A DNA stretch of 64,000 nucleotides. Source: a bacterium. Lineage in GTDB: Bacteria > Pseudomonadota > Gammaproteobacteria > UBA6186 > Azoamicaceae. Position 1 is the first letter of the stretch, and each line of letters opens with the position of its first letter. This document shows, in pieces, positions 56,890 to 64,000 of this stretch. The stretch lies in contig DAHXPC010000004.1 of the NCBI GenBank assembly GCA_027364575.1, positions 62,001-126,000 on the forward strand, in the 5' to 3' direction. The notes under the pieces are model-generated. The model worked only from the letters and a program-made list of their open reading frames with translations. It ran no database searches and was not told where the DNA came from. A program made the position numbers and the translations under genes.

Positions 56890-57708
56890 CTAGCTTTGTG
56901 GTGCCATAATCATTGTTGTCGGGGAAGATAATCGAATATCGTGGATAATAAATGCCGCTTGGATGTCCATTTGAATATTGGTTTGGAAACTAGAATATGA
57001 GATTTGTTTACCCCACACAGAAAATTGCAAGAGAACGGTAGAGTCACAAAATTCTAAAAATGCAAGTTCAGGAGCAGGAGAGACAAGACAGAGCGGATTT
57101 TGCCTGGCGACTTCCATTAAGATTTTTTTAACTTTTGCTAAATCCTCTGTTGAATTAAAGCGGATTTTTATGTCGAAACGACGAATGGGGAAACGCGTTA
57201 AGTTTTTAAATTGTGATTTCAGCAGTGACTCATTTGGGATACGGACAAACGTATTATCTTTGGTTCGAAGCTTAACCGACAATAGATCAATTGAGAGTAC
57301 CTCGCCAACGACATCATTGAAGGTGATGAGATCCCCTATTTCAAATGGTTTTTCAGCAATTAAAAATACGCCACTTAAAAAATTTGAAATAGAAGTTTGG
57401 GCGGCGAATGCAACAGCCGCCGTTAAAATTCCAGCCGCACCCACGAAAGTTGAAATATTGAATCCTGCTGCTTTCAATGGAATTAACAGGGATAAACCTA
57501 GCCCTAAATAAAAAATAACCCGGCGTAGGAGTTGTGAATGATGCGCAGACAGGTGCTTCTCTAGCATCTTACCCATTAGCCAAGAAAAATACAGAGTGGC
57601 CATGATGCCAACAATAATATAAACCCCCCATTTTAATAAATCATGTTCTCTAAAAAAGAGTAAGGCATTGTTTGAATACAGAAACGAAAGATCAGGGATT
57701 GATGGCAT
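56890..57708 (-). CDS. mscS: Small-conductance mechanosensitive channel (MscS family)
   Basis: This 272-residue protein has three membrane segments. The pore helix GAAGILTAAVAFAAQTSISN and the adjoining beta domain EIGDLITFNDVVGEVLSIDL match MscS. It forms a homoheptameric inner-membrane channel that opens under membrane tension to release solutes. It follows a DUF432 gene by 3 bases, a pairing seen repeatedly in other genomes. Confidence 0.9.
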   Translation of the reverse strand: MPSIPDLSFLYSNNALLFFREHDLLKWGVYIIVGIMATLYFSWLMGKMLEKHLSAHHSQLLRRVIFYLGLGLSLLIPLKAAGFNISTFVGAAGILTAAVAFAAQTSISNFLSGVFLIAEKPFEIGDLITFNDVVGEVLSIDLLSVKLRTKDNTFVRIPNESLLKSQFKNLTRFPIRRFDIKIRFNSTEDLAKVKKILMEVARQNPLCLVSPAPELAFLEFCDSTVLLQFSVWGKQISYSSFQTNIQMDIQAAFIIHDIRLSSPTTMIMAPQS

Positions 57709-57711
57709 AAG

Positions 57712-58530
57712 TTATTTCCACATAAAAGGGCTAAATAAATTTTTTAAACCGGGTTTTTGCTCAAAACGTGCCGGGCAAAGTAGTTGAAGATCTTGGAGCG
57801 GTAATGGAGGTCCTTTCACCACATTGGTTTCGACATCATTGGCATTCTCATGATGAATATTCAATTGTTCGGTCCATAGATGATTTTGTATATCACTATA
57901 AACGGATAAAAAGGGAAGGGGAACTTTTAATTCTCGCAACAAAAGCGTTTCTCTAGAGTGATTTTCGATACAGATAGGCGTCATAATTCGGGTGGTGTCT
58001 TGTGGGAGATCCTCCAGGTGGGGGGAGCAATAACTTTCCCCCGCATAGCAGAGCTCGCCTTCCAAAGTATTTTTCCCAAACCAAGTATCCCCCAATGTTT
58101 CAGCAGCAACCTCATCGAGTAAAATTGAAGGATTGCCGGTTTCTATTCTGATCCATATCGGGGAACTGACATAGAGCAGCAGCGTTTCACCCGAGGGGAT
58201 ATAAAAAGGACGATCCAATTGCGACAGTAGGGAACGATCAGGCAGTGAGGGTTTTAAAACAATTTCATTGGAAGCTTGCGCGGCAAAATTTTTAAACGGT
58301 TGCTCGCCTTCTCGATAGGTGGTTACCCGCCATTCTAAGCTGTAGCGATCAAAACACAAAACGAGGTTACCAATTTTAAAAAAACGCGACTGTTCTTCCT
58401 CGACTAAAAAAATCCCCCACCAAGGCGCTTGTATATCGGCAGGATCAATTATTGTGTGAATGGCCTTAGGTTTGGCCTTTTTTCGAACAAACGGGAGAAA
58501 GTTATAGAGTGCTTCAATCCAGGGTTTCAT
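57712..58530 (-). CDS. DUF432 protein, partner of MscS
   Basis: This 272-residue protein is apparently cytoplasmic, without signal or membrane segments, and rich in beta strands (WWGIFLVEEEQSRFFKIGNL and similar). Its sequence fits DUF432, whose members are commonly encoded beside mscS genes; the function is not established. It is the middle gene of folD-DUF432-mscS, with a gap of 3 bases to mscS and its start directly abutting the folD stop codon. Confidence 0.75.
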   Translation of the reverse strand: MKPWIEALYNFLPFVRKKAKPKAIHTIIDPADIQAPWWGIFLVEEEQSRFFKIGNLVLCFDRYSLEWRVTTYREGEQPFKNFAAQASNEIVLKPSLPDRSLLSQLDRPFYIPSGETLLLYVSSPIWIRIETGNPSILLDEVAAETLGDTWFGKNTLEGELCYAGESYCSPHLEDLPQDTTRIMTPICIENHSRETLLLRELKVPLPFLSVYSDIQNHLWTEQLNIHHENANDVETNVVKGPPLPLQDLQLLCPARFEQKPGLKNLFSPFMWK

Positions 58531-59418
58531 TTACTGATTTTCCATCTTCACAATCGGACTTGTTTTTAAGTGTAACGTTTTATAAGCATAAAGTGTATTC
58601 GTTAGCAGCGCTGTCACCGTCATAGGGCCAACGCCTCCTGGCACGGGGGTAATATAAGCTGCACGGCTTTTGGCCTGCTCAAACTCAACATCTCCTACCA
58701 ATTGCCCATTATCCATGCGATTCATGCCAACATCAATGATAATTGCACCCGGTTTTACCCACTCCCCTTTGATAAGTTCAGGGCTGCCTGCAGCGACGAT
58801 GAGTAAGTCGGCATTTTGCACGGCTAATGGTAAATTCGTGGTCAGCCGATGACAGGCAGTCACGGTGCAGCCAGCAATGAGTAACTCTAATAACATGGGT
58901 AGGCCAACAATATTAGAGGTTCCCACCACTGTTGCGGTTAACCCTTTTAAATCTATTTCGGTTGTTTTTAAAAGCTCCATAATGCCGAAAGGCGTGCAGG
59001 GACGTAGCAGCGGAGATTGTTGCGCTAAACGGCCTAAATTATAAGGATGAAAGCCATCGACATCTTTTTCGGGACGAATGCTTTCAATAATATTTTGGCG
59101 GTCTATATGCGCGGGCAGAGGGAGCTGAACCAATATGCCATCAATGTTAGGGGCGGCGTTTAATTCATCGATAAGCGCAATTAGGGATGCTTCAGGGATC
59201 AAAGGACTTAGTTGATATAATTGGGAAAAAATGCCGACTTTTTCACACGCTAGGTGTTTATTTCGCACATAGATTTCAGAGGCAGGATCATTGCCCACCA
59301 TAATGACGGCAAGGCCCGGGGGGCGATGGCCATTGGCGACGTGTGCGTCGATGCGCGCCCGTATGTGTTGCTGGATTTGCTCGGCTATCCGTTTGCCATT
59401 TAATATCTGTGCAGGCAT
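58531..59418 (-). CDS. folD: Methylenetetrahydrofolate dehydrogenase/cyclohydrolase
   Basis: This 295-residue bifunctional folate enzyme interconverts methylene-, methenyl- and formyl-tetrahydrofolate in the cytoplasm using NADP. The catalytic lysine is Lys54 in [14 protein letters not shown], and the cofactor segment is [18 protein letters not shown], where the usual R of GRSxIVG is T. The closing [18 protein letters not shown] motif is present. It heads the folD-DUF432-mscS unit. Confidence 0.95.
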   Translation of the reverse strand: MPAQILNGKRIAEQIQQHIRARIDAHVANGHRPPGLAVIMVGNDPASEIYVRNKHLACEKVGIFSQLYQLSPLIPEASLIALIDELNAAPNIDGILVQLPLPAHIDRQNIIESIRPEKDVDGFHPYNLGRLAQQSPLLRPCTPFGIMELLKTTEIDLKGLTATVVGTSNIVGLPMLLELLIAGCTVTACHRLTTNLPLAVQNADLLIVAAGSPELIKGEWVKPGAIIIDVGMNRMDNGQLVGDVEFEQAKSRAAYITPVPGGVGPMTVTALLTNTLYAYKTLHLKTSPIVKMENQ

Positions 59419-59540
59419 GCTTGTTCAGTGCTCGATTAATTTCAGCTCGTATTAATAAGGGGAAGCTTAGCGATTGTCAACTGCTGTGGGACCGCCACTG
59501 GGGACTGGCTATATAATTTATCAAATGCGGCGTCTTTGGT

Positions 59541-59570
59541 TTGACGGATCGCTCATGATAAGGGTATGAT
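59541..59570 (+). promoter_or_regulatory. Candidate promoter of the tRNA cluster
   Basis: TTGACG at 59541-59546 and TATGAT at 59565-59570 are separated by 18 bases, about 30 bases before the first tRNA. Confidence 0.6.
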
Positions 59571-59601
59571 GATTTCCATATTTTGATTTATAAAATATTT
59601 T

Positions 59602-59678
<77 letters not shown>

Positions 59679-59687
59679 ATTAATTTA

Positions 59688-59764
<77 letters not shown>

Positions 59765-59777
59765 ATGAAGGTTTTAT

Positions 59778-59854
59778 GGTGGACGTAGCTCAGTCGGTAG
59801 AGTCCCGGATTGTGATTCCGGTTGTCGCGGGTTCAAGCCCCGTCGTTCACCCCA
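59778..59854 (+). tRNA. tRNA-His (anticodon GTG)
   Basis: A 77-base gene including the extra 5' G typical of tRNA-His (G-1 opposite C73). The anticodon stem CCGGA/TCCGG encloses TTGTGAT, giving GTG. CCA is encoded. Confidence 0.95.
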
Positions 59855-59913
59855 GTTTTTCAACCCCTTGCACAAGTGATTTAATTTGTAGTAGCCTTCC
59901 TATTCACTTGAAC

Positions 59914-59989
<76 letters not shown>

Positions 59990-60015
59990 AAATCAGGGTG
60001 TAAAGTCAAATAGAT

Positions 60016-60100
60016 GCGAAAGTGGCGGAATTGGTAGACGCACTGGATTTAGGTTCCAGCGGGGAAACCCGTGAGAGTTCGAGTCTCTCCTTTCGCACCA
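60016..60100 (+). tRNA. tRNA-Leu (anticodon TAG)
   Basis: An 85-base gene with the long variable arm of tRNA-Leu (cggggaaacccg region). The anticodon stem CTGGA/TCCAG encloses TTTAGGT, giving TAG. CCA is encoded. It lies 60 bases before tig. Confidence 0.95.
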
Positions 60101-60160
60101 ACTATATATTTTTTATCCCGCAAGCATTTTAAAAGACCATTTTAATTGAGAGGGTGAGAC

Positions 60161-61459
60161 ATGCAGGTGTCCGTTGAGAAGACAAGTCAAATAGGGCGTC
60201 GGTTAACCATTAGTATACCGGCAGCAGATGTTCAATCTGAAATTAATCAGAGAATGAACCAAGTCTTGCGTAATAAAAAAATTGATGGCTTTCGTCCTGG
60301 AAAAGTGCCTAAGCATATGGTGCAACAAAAATATGGTGAAGAAATTCGTCATGAAGCCATTGGCAAAATCATTGAAAAAAGCTTACCTCTTATATTACAG
60401 CAAGAAGCTTTAGCGCCTGCAGGCAAACCAGAAATCGAGCAAGTTCTGAATGTTAATGAAGAAAATAAAGATTTAACCTATATTGTTGGATTTGAAATAT
60501 TTCCAGAATTTACTTTGCCTGATTTTAGTACACTTCAAGTGGAACAATACCAAGCAGATATCCTAGAAAGCGATGTTGATAAAGCCATCGACAACTTATG
60601 TAATCAATTAGCAACTTTTGCACCGGTAGAGCGGGAAGCGAAAGATGGCGATAGGCTGATTATTGATTATACCAGTTTATTAAATGGCAAAAAGTACGAA
60701 AATAGCAGCAATCAGGATGTATCCATCGAATTAGGTGCGCATACGTTTATTGATGGATTTGAAGCCGGGCTAGTTGGGGCAAAAGCCAACGAGACACGGG
60801 AGCTTAGCTTAATATTCCCCTCTGAATGGAGAATGGAAAAGTTAGCGGGTAAACCGGTTAGCTTCACCGTGACTATCAAATCTGTTTCAGAAAAAAAATT
60901 GGCAGAACTCGACGAATCCTTTGCTAAAAAAATTGGCGCAGACAATAGCGATTTAGCATCCATTCGTAGCAAAGTACGTGCAAATTTAGAAAAACAAGTT
61001 AGCCATTTGGTATTGGAAAAAACGAAAAAACAGGCACTAGACAAACTATTAGAAAAAACTGAGATCCAGTTGCCGGCTGCATTGGTTCAAAATGAAGTCG
61101 CTTTGCTGCATGAAGATTTACATCGCAAAATGGGCGATAAAGCCCATGACACCTGTAATCACCATGGTTTAGAAGAAGATGCCTCTAGGCGTGTTGCTTT
61201 AAGTTTGTTATTGCGTGAAATTGTTAAGTTAGAAAAACTAACGCCCGATAAAGAGAAGATCCGCAAGAAAATTTTAGAAATCGCGAAGGCTTATGGCAAC
61301 GCAGAATTCATAGAAAACATGTATTATGAATCTGAGGAGCTGCTTTCGGGTGTGCAAAATACTGTGTTAGTCGATCAAGCAATTGATTTGATCCTAGCTA
61401 AGGCTACAATAACGTTAAAGCCCATTACGGTAGAGGCTCTGTTTAAGCACGACGTTTAG
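60161..61459 (+). CDS. tig: Trigger factor
   Basis: This 432-residue ribosome-associated chaperone and prolyl isomerase helps fold nascent chains. The N-terminal ribosome-binding signature is present (GFRPGKVPKHMVQQKYG). The FKBP-type domain lies at about 150-250 (GFEAGLVGAKANETRELSL), and a helical C-terminal chaperone domain follows. It opens the tig-clpP-clpX-lon cluster, conserved across proteobacteria. Confidence 0.95.
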   Translation: MQVSVEKTSQIGRRLTISIPAADVQSEINQRMNQVLRNKKIDGFRPGKVPKHMVQQKYGEEIRHEAIGKIIEKSLPLILQQEALAPAGKPEIEQVLNVNEENKDLTYIVGFEIFPEFTLPDFSTLQVEQYQADILESDVDKAIDNLCNQLATFAPVEREAKDGDRLIIDYTSLLNGKKYENSSNQDVSIELGAHTFIDGFEAGLVGAKANETRELSLIFPSEWRMEKLAGKPVSFTVTIKSVSEKKLAELDESFAKKIGADNSDLASIRSKVRANLEKQVSHLVLEKTKKQALDKLLEKTEIQLPAALVQNEVALLHEDLHRKMGDKAHDTCNHHGLEEDASRRVALSLLLREIVKLEKLTPDKEKIRKKILEIAKAYGNAEFIENMYYESEELLSGVQNTVLVDQAIDLILAKATITLKPITVEALFKHDV

Positions 61460-61484
61460 GTAAAACAAAGGAGGATTTTCGTCT

Positions 61485-62084
61485 ATGGGCGATATTACAG
61501 CACTAGGATTGGTACCTATGGTTATCGAGCAATCGGCTCGAGGCGAGCGTGCATACGATATTTATTCACGGTTGTTAAAAGAACGGATTATTTTTTTAGT
61601 CGGCCCTGTAGAAGATCAGATGGCCAATTTAGTGGTTGCTCAGCTACTGTTTTTAGAATCAGAAAACCCAGAAAAAGATATTTATTTATATATCAATTCG
61701 CCTGGGGGGGTTGTCACAGCAGGAATGGCTATTTACGACACTATGCAATTTATTAAACCAGATGTCAGCACTTATTGTATTGGGCAAGCCTGTAGCATGG
61801 GTGCATTATTATTGGCTGGCGGTGCGAAAGGGAAAAGGCGCTGTCTGCCGAATTCTCGTATTATGATCCACCAACCTTTAGGGGGATTTCAGGGGCAAGC
61901 AGCGGATATAGAAATCCACACCAAGGAAATTTTAAAGCTGCGCCATAGACTGAATGAAATACTGGCTAAACATACGGGCCAATCCATTGAACAAGTTGAA
62001 AAAGATACGGACAGGGATAATTTCATGGGCGGTAAAGAAGCTTGTGATTATGGGTTAGTTGACTCTGTCGTAACTGAAAGATAG
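61485..62084 (+). CDS. clpP: ATP-dependent Clp protease, proteolytic subunit
   Basis: This 199-residue serine peptidase forms the double heptameric chamber that degrades proteins delivered by ClpX or ClpA. The catalytic triad is Ser104 ([10 protein letters not shown]), His129 ([10 protein letters not shown]) and Asp178 ([10 protein letters not shown]). The short N-terminal stretch ending near [15 protein letters not shown] is probably processed. AGGAGG lies upstream of the start. Confidence 0.97.
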   Translation: MGDITALGLVPMVIEQSARGERAYDIYSRLLKERIIFLVGPVEDQMANLVVAQLLFLESENPEKDIYLYINSPGGVVTAGMAIYDTMQFIKPDVSTYCIGQACSMGALLLAGGAKGKRRCLPNSRIMIHQPLGGFQGQAADIEIHTKEILKLRHRLNEILAKHTGQSIEQVEKDTDRDNFMGGKEACDYGLVDSVVTER

Positions 62085-62090
62085 ATCACA

Positions 62091-62140
62091 AAATCACATC
62101 TGCGCCTTATTTTTTGTCTAAAAGGCGTAGAATGTGATTT
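62091..62140 (+). terminator. Hairpin between clpP and clpX
   Basis: AAATCACATCTGCGCCTT pairs with AAGGCGTAGAATGTGATTT, nearly perfect over 18 base pairs. There is no downstream T-run, but the loop contains TTTTTT. It may attenuate transcription between the genes or stabilise clpP mRNA. Confidence 0.55.
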
Positions 62141-62204
62141 GACCCTTGAAAATTCATAGCAATGTCCTCACATTAAAAATATGACTAGATAAAGCGAGGT
62201 AATC

Positions 62205-63488
62205 ATGGGTGATAAGCAAAATGGTCGTGGCGATGGAAAGTTACTCTACTGTTCTTTCTGTGGAAAAAGCCAAAATGAAGTCAGAAAGCTTATTGCGGGT
62301 CCGTCGGTTTTTATTTGCGATGAATGTGTAGAGCTTTGTAACGATATCATTCGCGAAGAAATTGAGGAAAAGCAAGGACCAAGCGTCTCCACACGTCTCC
62401 CGACGCCTAAAGAAATTAACCGCATTCTTGATCAATATGTGATTGGGCAAAAGCATGCTAAAAAAGTGCTTTCTGTTGCGGTTTATAACCACTATAAGCG
62501 CTTGCAATCGGGGCTTAAATCAAAAGAAGACGGTGTCGAGTTAGGCAAAAGCAATATTTTATTAATTGGGCCTACTGGAAGCGGTAAAACCCTGTTAGCA
62601 GAAACCCTTGCCCGTCTATTAGATGTGCCCTTTACCATTGCCGACGCCACCACACTGACCGAAGCAGGGTATGTGGGGGAAGATGTTGAAAATATCATTC
62701 AAAAGCTGCTGCAAAAATGTGATTATGATGTAGAAAAGGCGCAAACGGGTATTGTTTACATCGATGAAATCGATAAAATTTCTCGCAAATCCGAAAATCC
62801 TTCTATTACCCGAGATGTCTCCGGGGAAGGAGTGCAGCAGGCACTGTTAAAATTAATCGAAGGAACCATTGCATCCGTACCGCCACAAGGCGGGCGTAAG
62901 CATCCTCAGCAAGAATTTTTACAAGTCGATACTTCAGGCATTTTATTTATCTGTGGTGGTGCATTTGCAGGCTTGGAAAAAATTATTCGTCAACGCTCTG
63001 AAAAAGGGGGAATTGGATTTTCGGCTGAAGTATCGACTAAAGATGATAAAAAATCTTTGAGTGAAAGCCTACGCTACGTAGAACCCGAAGATTTAATCAA
63101 ATATGGTCTTATTCCTGAATTTGTTGGGAGGTTACCCATTGTTGCCACCCTTGAGGAATTGGATGATAAGGCCTTAATCAGCATATTAACTGAGCCTAAA
63201 AATGCACTCACGAAACAATATCGGAAATTATTTGATATGGAAGATATTGAGATTGAATTTAGAGAGGGTGCGCTGAAAAAGATTGCGGCCAAAGCCATGG
63301 AAAGGAAAACCGGCGCGCGCGGATTGCGCTCCATTTTAGAGCATGTTTTATTAGACACCATGTATGATCTGCCTTCATTAGAAGGCGTTTCTAAGGTGGT
63401 GATTGATGAGTCCGTGGTAAATGGCGAGTCTGAACCGTTATTGATTTTTGAAAATACGGATAAGGCCGTTCGGCAGGCCAATGAATAG
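62205..63488 (+). CDS. clpX: ATP-dependent Clp protease, ATPase subunit ClpX
   Basis: This 427-residue AAA+ unfoldase has an N-terminal zinc-binding domain (Cys16, Cys19, Cys38, Cys41; CSFCGKSQ and CDECVELC). Walker A is GPTGSGKT (122-129) and Walker B is around VYIDEIDK (184-191). The ClpP-docking loop contains IGF (GGIGFSAEV). It recognises tagged proteins and feeds them to ClpP. It lies between clpP and lon as usual. Confidence 0.97.
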   Translation: MGDKQNGRGDGKLLYCSFCGKSQNEVRKLIAGPSVFICDECVELCNDIIREEIEEKQGPSVSTRLPTPKEINRILDQYVIGQKHAKKVLSVAVYNHYKRLQSGLKSKEDGVELGKSNILLIGPTGSGKTLLAETLARLLDVPFTIADATTLTEAGYVGEDVENIIQKLLQKCDYDVEKAQTGIVYIDEIDKISRKSENPSITRDVSGEGVQQALLKLIEGTIASVPPQGGRKHPQQEFLQVDTSGILFICGGAFAGLEKIIRQRSEKGGIGFSAEVSTKDDKKSLSESLRYVEPEDLIKYGLIPEFVGRLPIVATLEELDDKALISILTEPKNALTKQYRKLFDMEDIEIEFREGALKKIAAKAMERKTGARGLRSILEHVLLDTMYDLPSLEGVSKVVIDESVVNGESEPLLIFENTDKAVRQANE

Positions 63489-63525
63489 CCAAGGAATTTG
63501 ATGATCCGTTAAGGGGTGATAAGCA

Positions 63526-64000
63526 ATGACTACGCTAATATCGGTGCTTCCACTACGCGATGTGGTTGTTTATCCCCACATGGTTATTCCATTGTTTGTC
63601 GGTCGTGAAAAATCGATCAAAGCTTTAGAATATGGGATTGCCAATACACGTCAAATTTTGTTAACCGCGCAGAAAGAGGTGTCAGAAGATTCCCCTTCTG
63701 CAGGCAGTCTATATTCAGTGGGCACCCTGGCGAATCTGCTGCAGCTGCTAAAACTCCCCGATGGAACGATTAAGGTTTTAGTCGAGGGCGTAGAGCGAGG
63801 TCGGATCCTTGAATTTACCGAAACCACCCCTTTCTTTTTAGCCAATGTAGAAACCATTAGCACGCAAGCGGTTGAGGATCAAGAATCGGAAGCGTTGGTG
63901 CGCTCATTATTGGCAAAATTCGATCAGTATGTAAAAATCAGTAATAAATTTTCTTCTGAAGTGGTCGTTTCTCTGACCAGCATTGACAATCCCGTTCGAT
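63526..64000 (+). CDS. lon: ATP-dependent protease Lon, 5' part
   Basis: The gene starts at ATG 63526 behind AAGGGGTG and runs off the window. About 158 residues are visible. They form the N-terminal Lon substrate-binding domain (VLPLRDVVVYPHMVIPLFVG at 6-25, then REKSIKAL and GTLANLLQLLKLPDGTIKVLVEG). The ATPase and peptidase domains lie beyond the edge. Lon degrades damaged and regulatory proteins in the cytoplasm; its position after clpX supports the call. Confidence 0.95.
   Translation, partial: MTTLISVLPLRDVVVYPHMVIPLFVGREKSIKALEYGIANTRQILLTAQKEVSEDSPSAGSLYSVGTLANLLQLLKLPDGTIKVLVEGVERGRILEFTETTPFFLANVETISTQAVEDQESEALVRSLLAKFDQYVKISNKFSSEVVVSLTSIDNPVR

Overview
The window looks like a chromosomal segment of a moderately AT-rich gammaproteobacterium, most likely a host-associated member of the Legionellales (Legionella/Coxiella/Berkiella-like). 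The inference rests on two things. The housekeeping blocks are gammaproteobacterial: aceE-aceF-lpd, pheT-ihfA, ppiB-lpxH, gltX-cysS, tig-clpP-clpX-lon, EpmC and BamD. The accessory genes have the flavour of amoeba- or arthropod-associated intracellular bacteria: LRR, ankyrin, Sel1, WD40 and Fic proteins, long coiled coils and Ser/Ala-rich linkers. The species cannot be named from the sequence alone.

Region 1 (1-11.1 kb) is an accessory island. Its backbone is a tandem segmental duplication with a period of about 4.86 kb. Each unit has a leucine-rich-repeat gene (minus) divergent from a gene for a predicted His/Cys caspase/CPD-like protein (plus). An imperfect palindromic repeat follows, then a small membrane-protein gene, then Sel1-type sequence. 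In unit A the membrane protein is intact, a class II Fic gene lies behind it, and only a Sel1 fragment remains. In unit B an IS110/IS1111-type insertion sequence has landed inside the palindrome, the membrane protein is a pseudogene and the Smr-Sel1 gene is intact.

Region 2 (11.1-30.7 kb) is mainly core: EpmC, a prolyl-4-hydroxylase-like oxygenase, Tex, AmpD, the pyruvate dehydrogenase operon, a GNAT enzyme, PutP, LdcA, BamD and RluD. A decayed REP-associated transposase with inverted REP palindromes lies downstream of tex.

Region 3 (29.7-44.5 kb) begins with two orphan ABC-type substrate-binding proteins flanking a HAF-repeat autotransporter. A phenylalanyl-tRNA synthetase beta gene follows that lacks the internal tRNA-binding (B2/OB) domain and has no pheS beside it. 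Then come ihfA, tRNA-Pro(GGG), an MFS transporter, a Nudix hydrolase, an ABC exporter, a predicted NlpC/P60-like protein, a DUF2797 zinc protein and an ankyrin protein.

Region 4 (44.5-64 kb) holds pepN, a PAP2 phosphatase overlapping lpxH, and ppiB. A 1271-residue Sel1-WD40-coiled-coil protein has been inserted between ppiB and the gltX-cysS pair. It continues with a small secreted Cys-rich protein, mscS plus its DUF432 partner, folD, five tRNA genes (Pro, Arg, His, Lys, Leu) and the tig-clpP-clpX-lon proteostasis cluster, with lon cut by the window edge. The core genes cover central metabolism, translation, envelope assembly and protein quality control. The repeat-protein genes look like candidate host-interaction factors, which is inference from domain architecture only.
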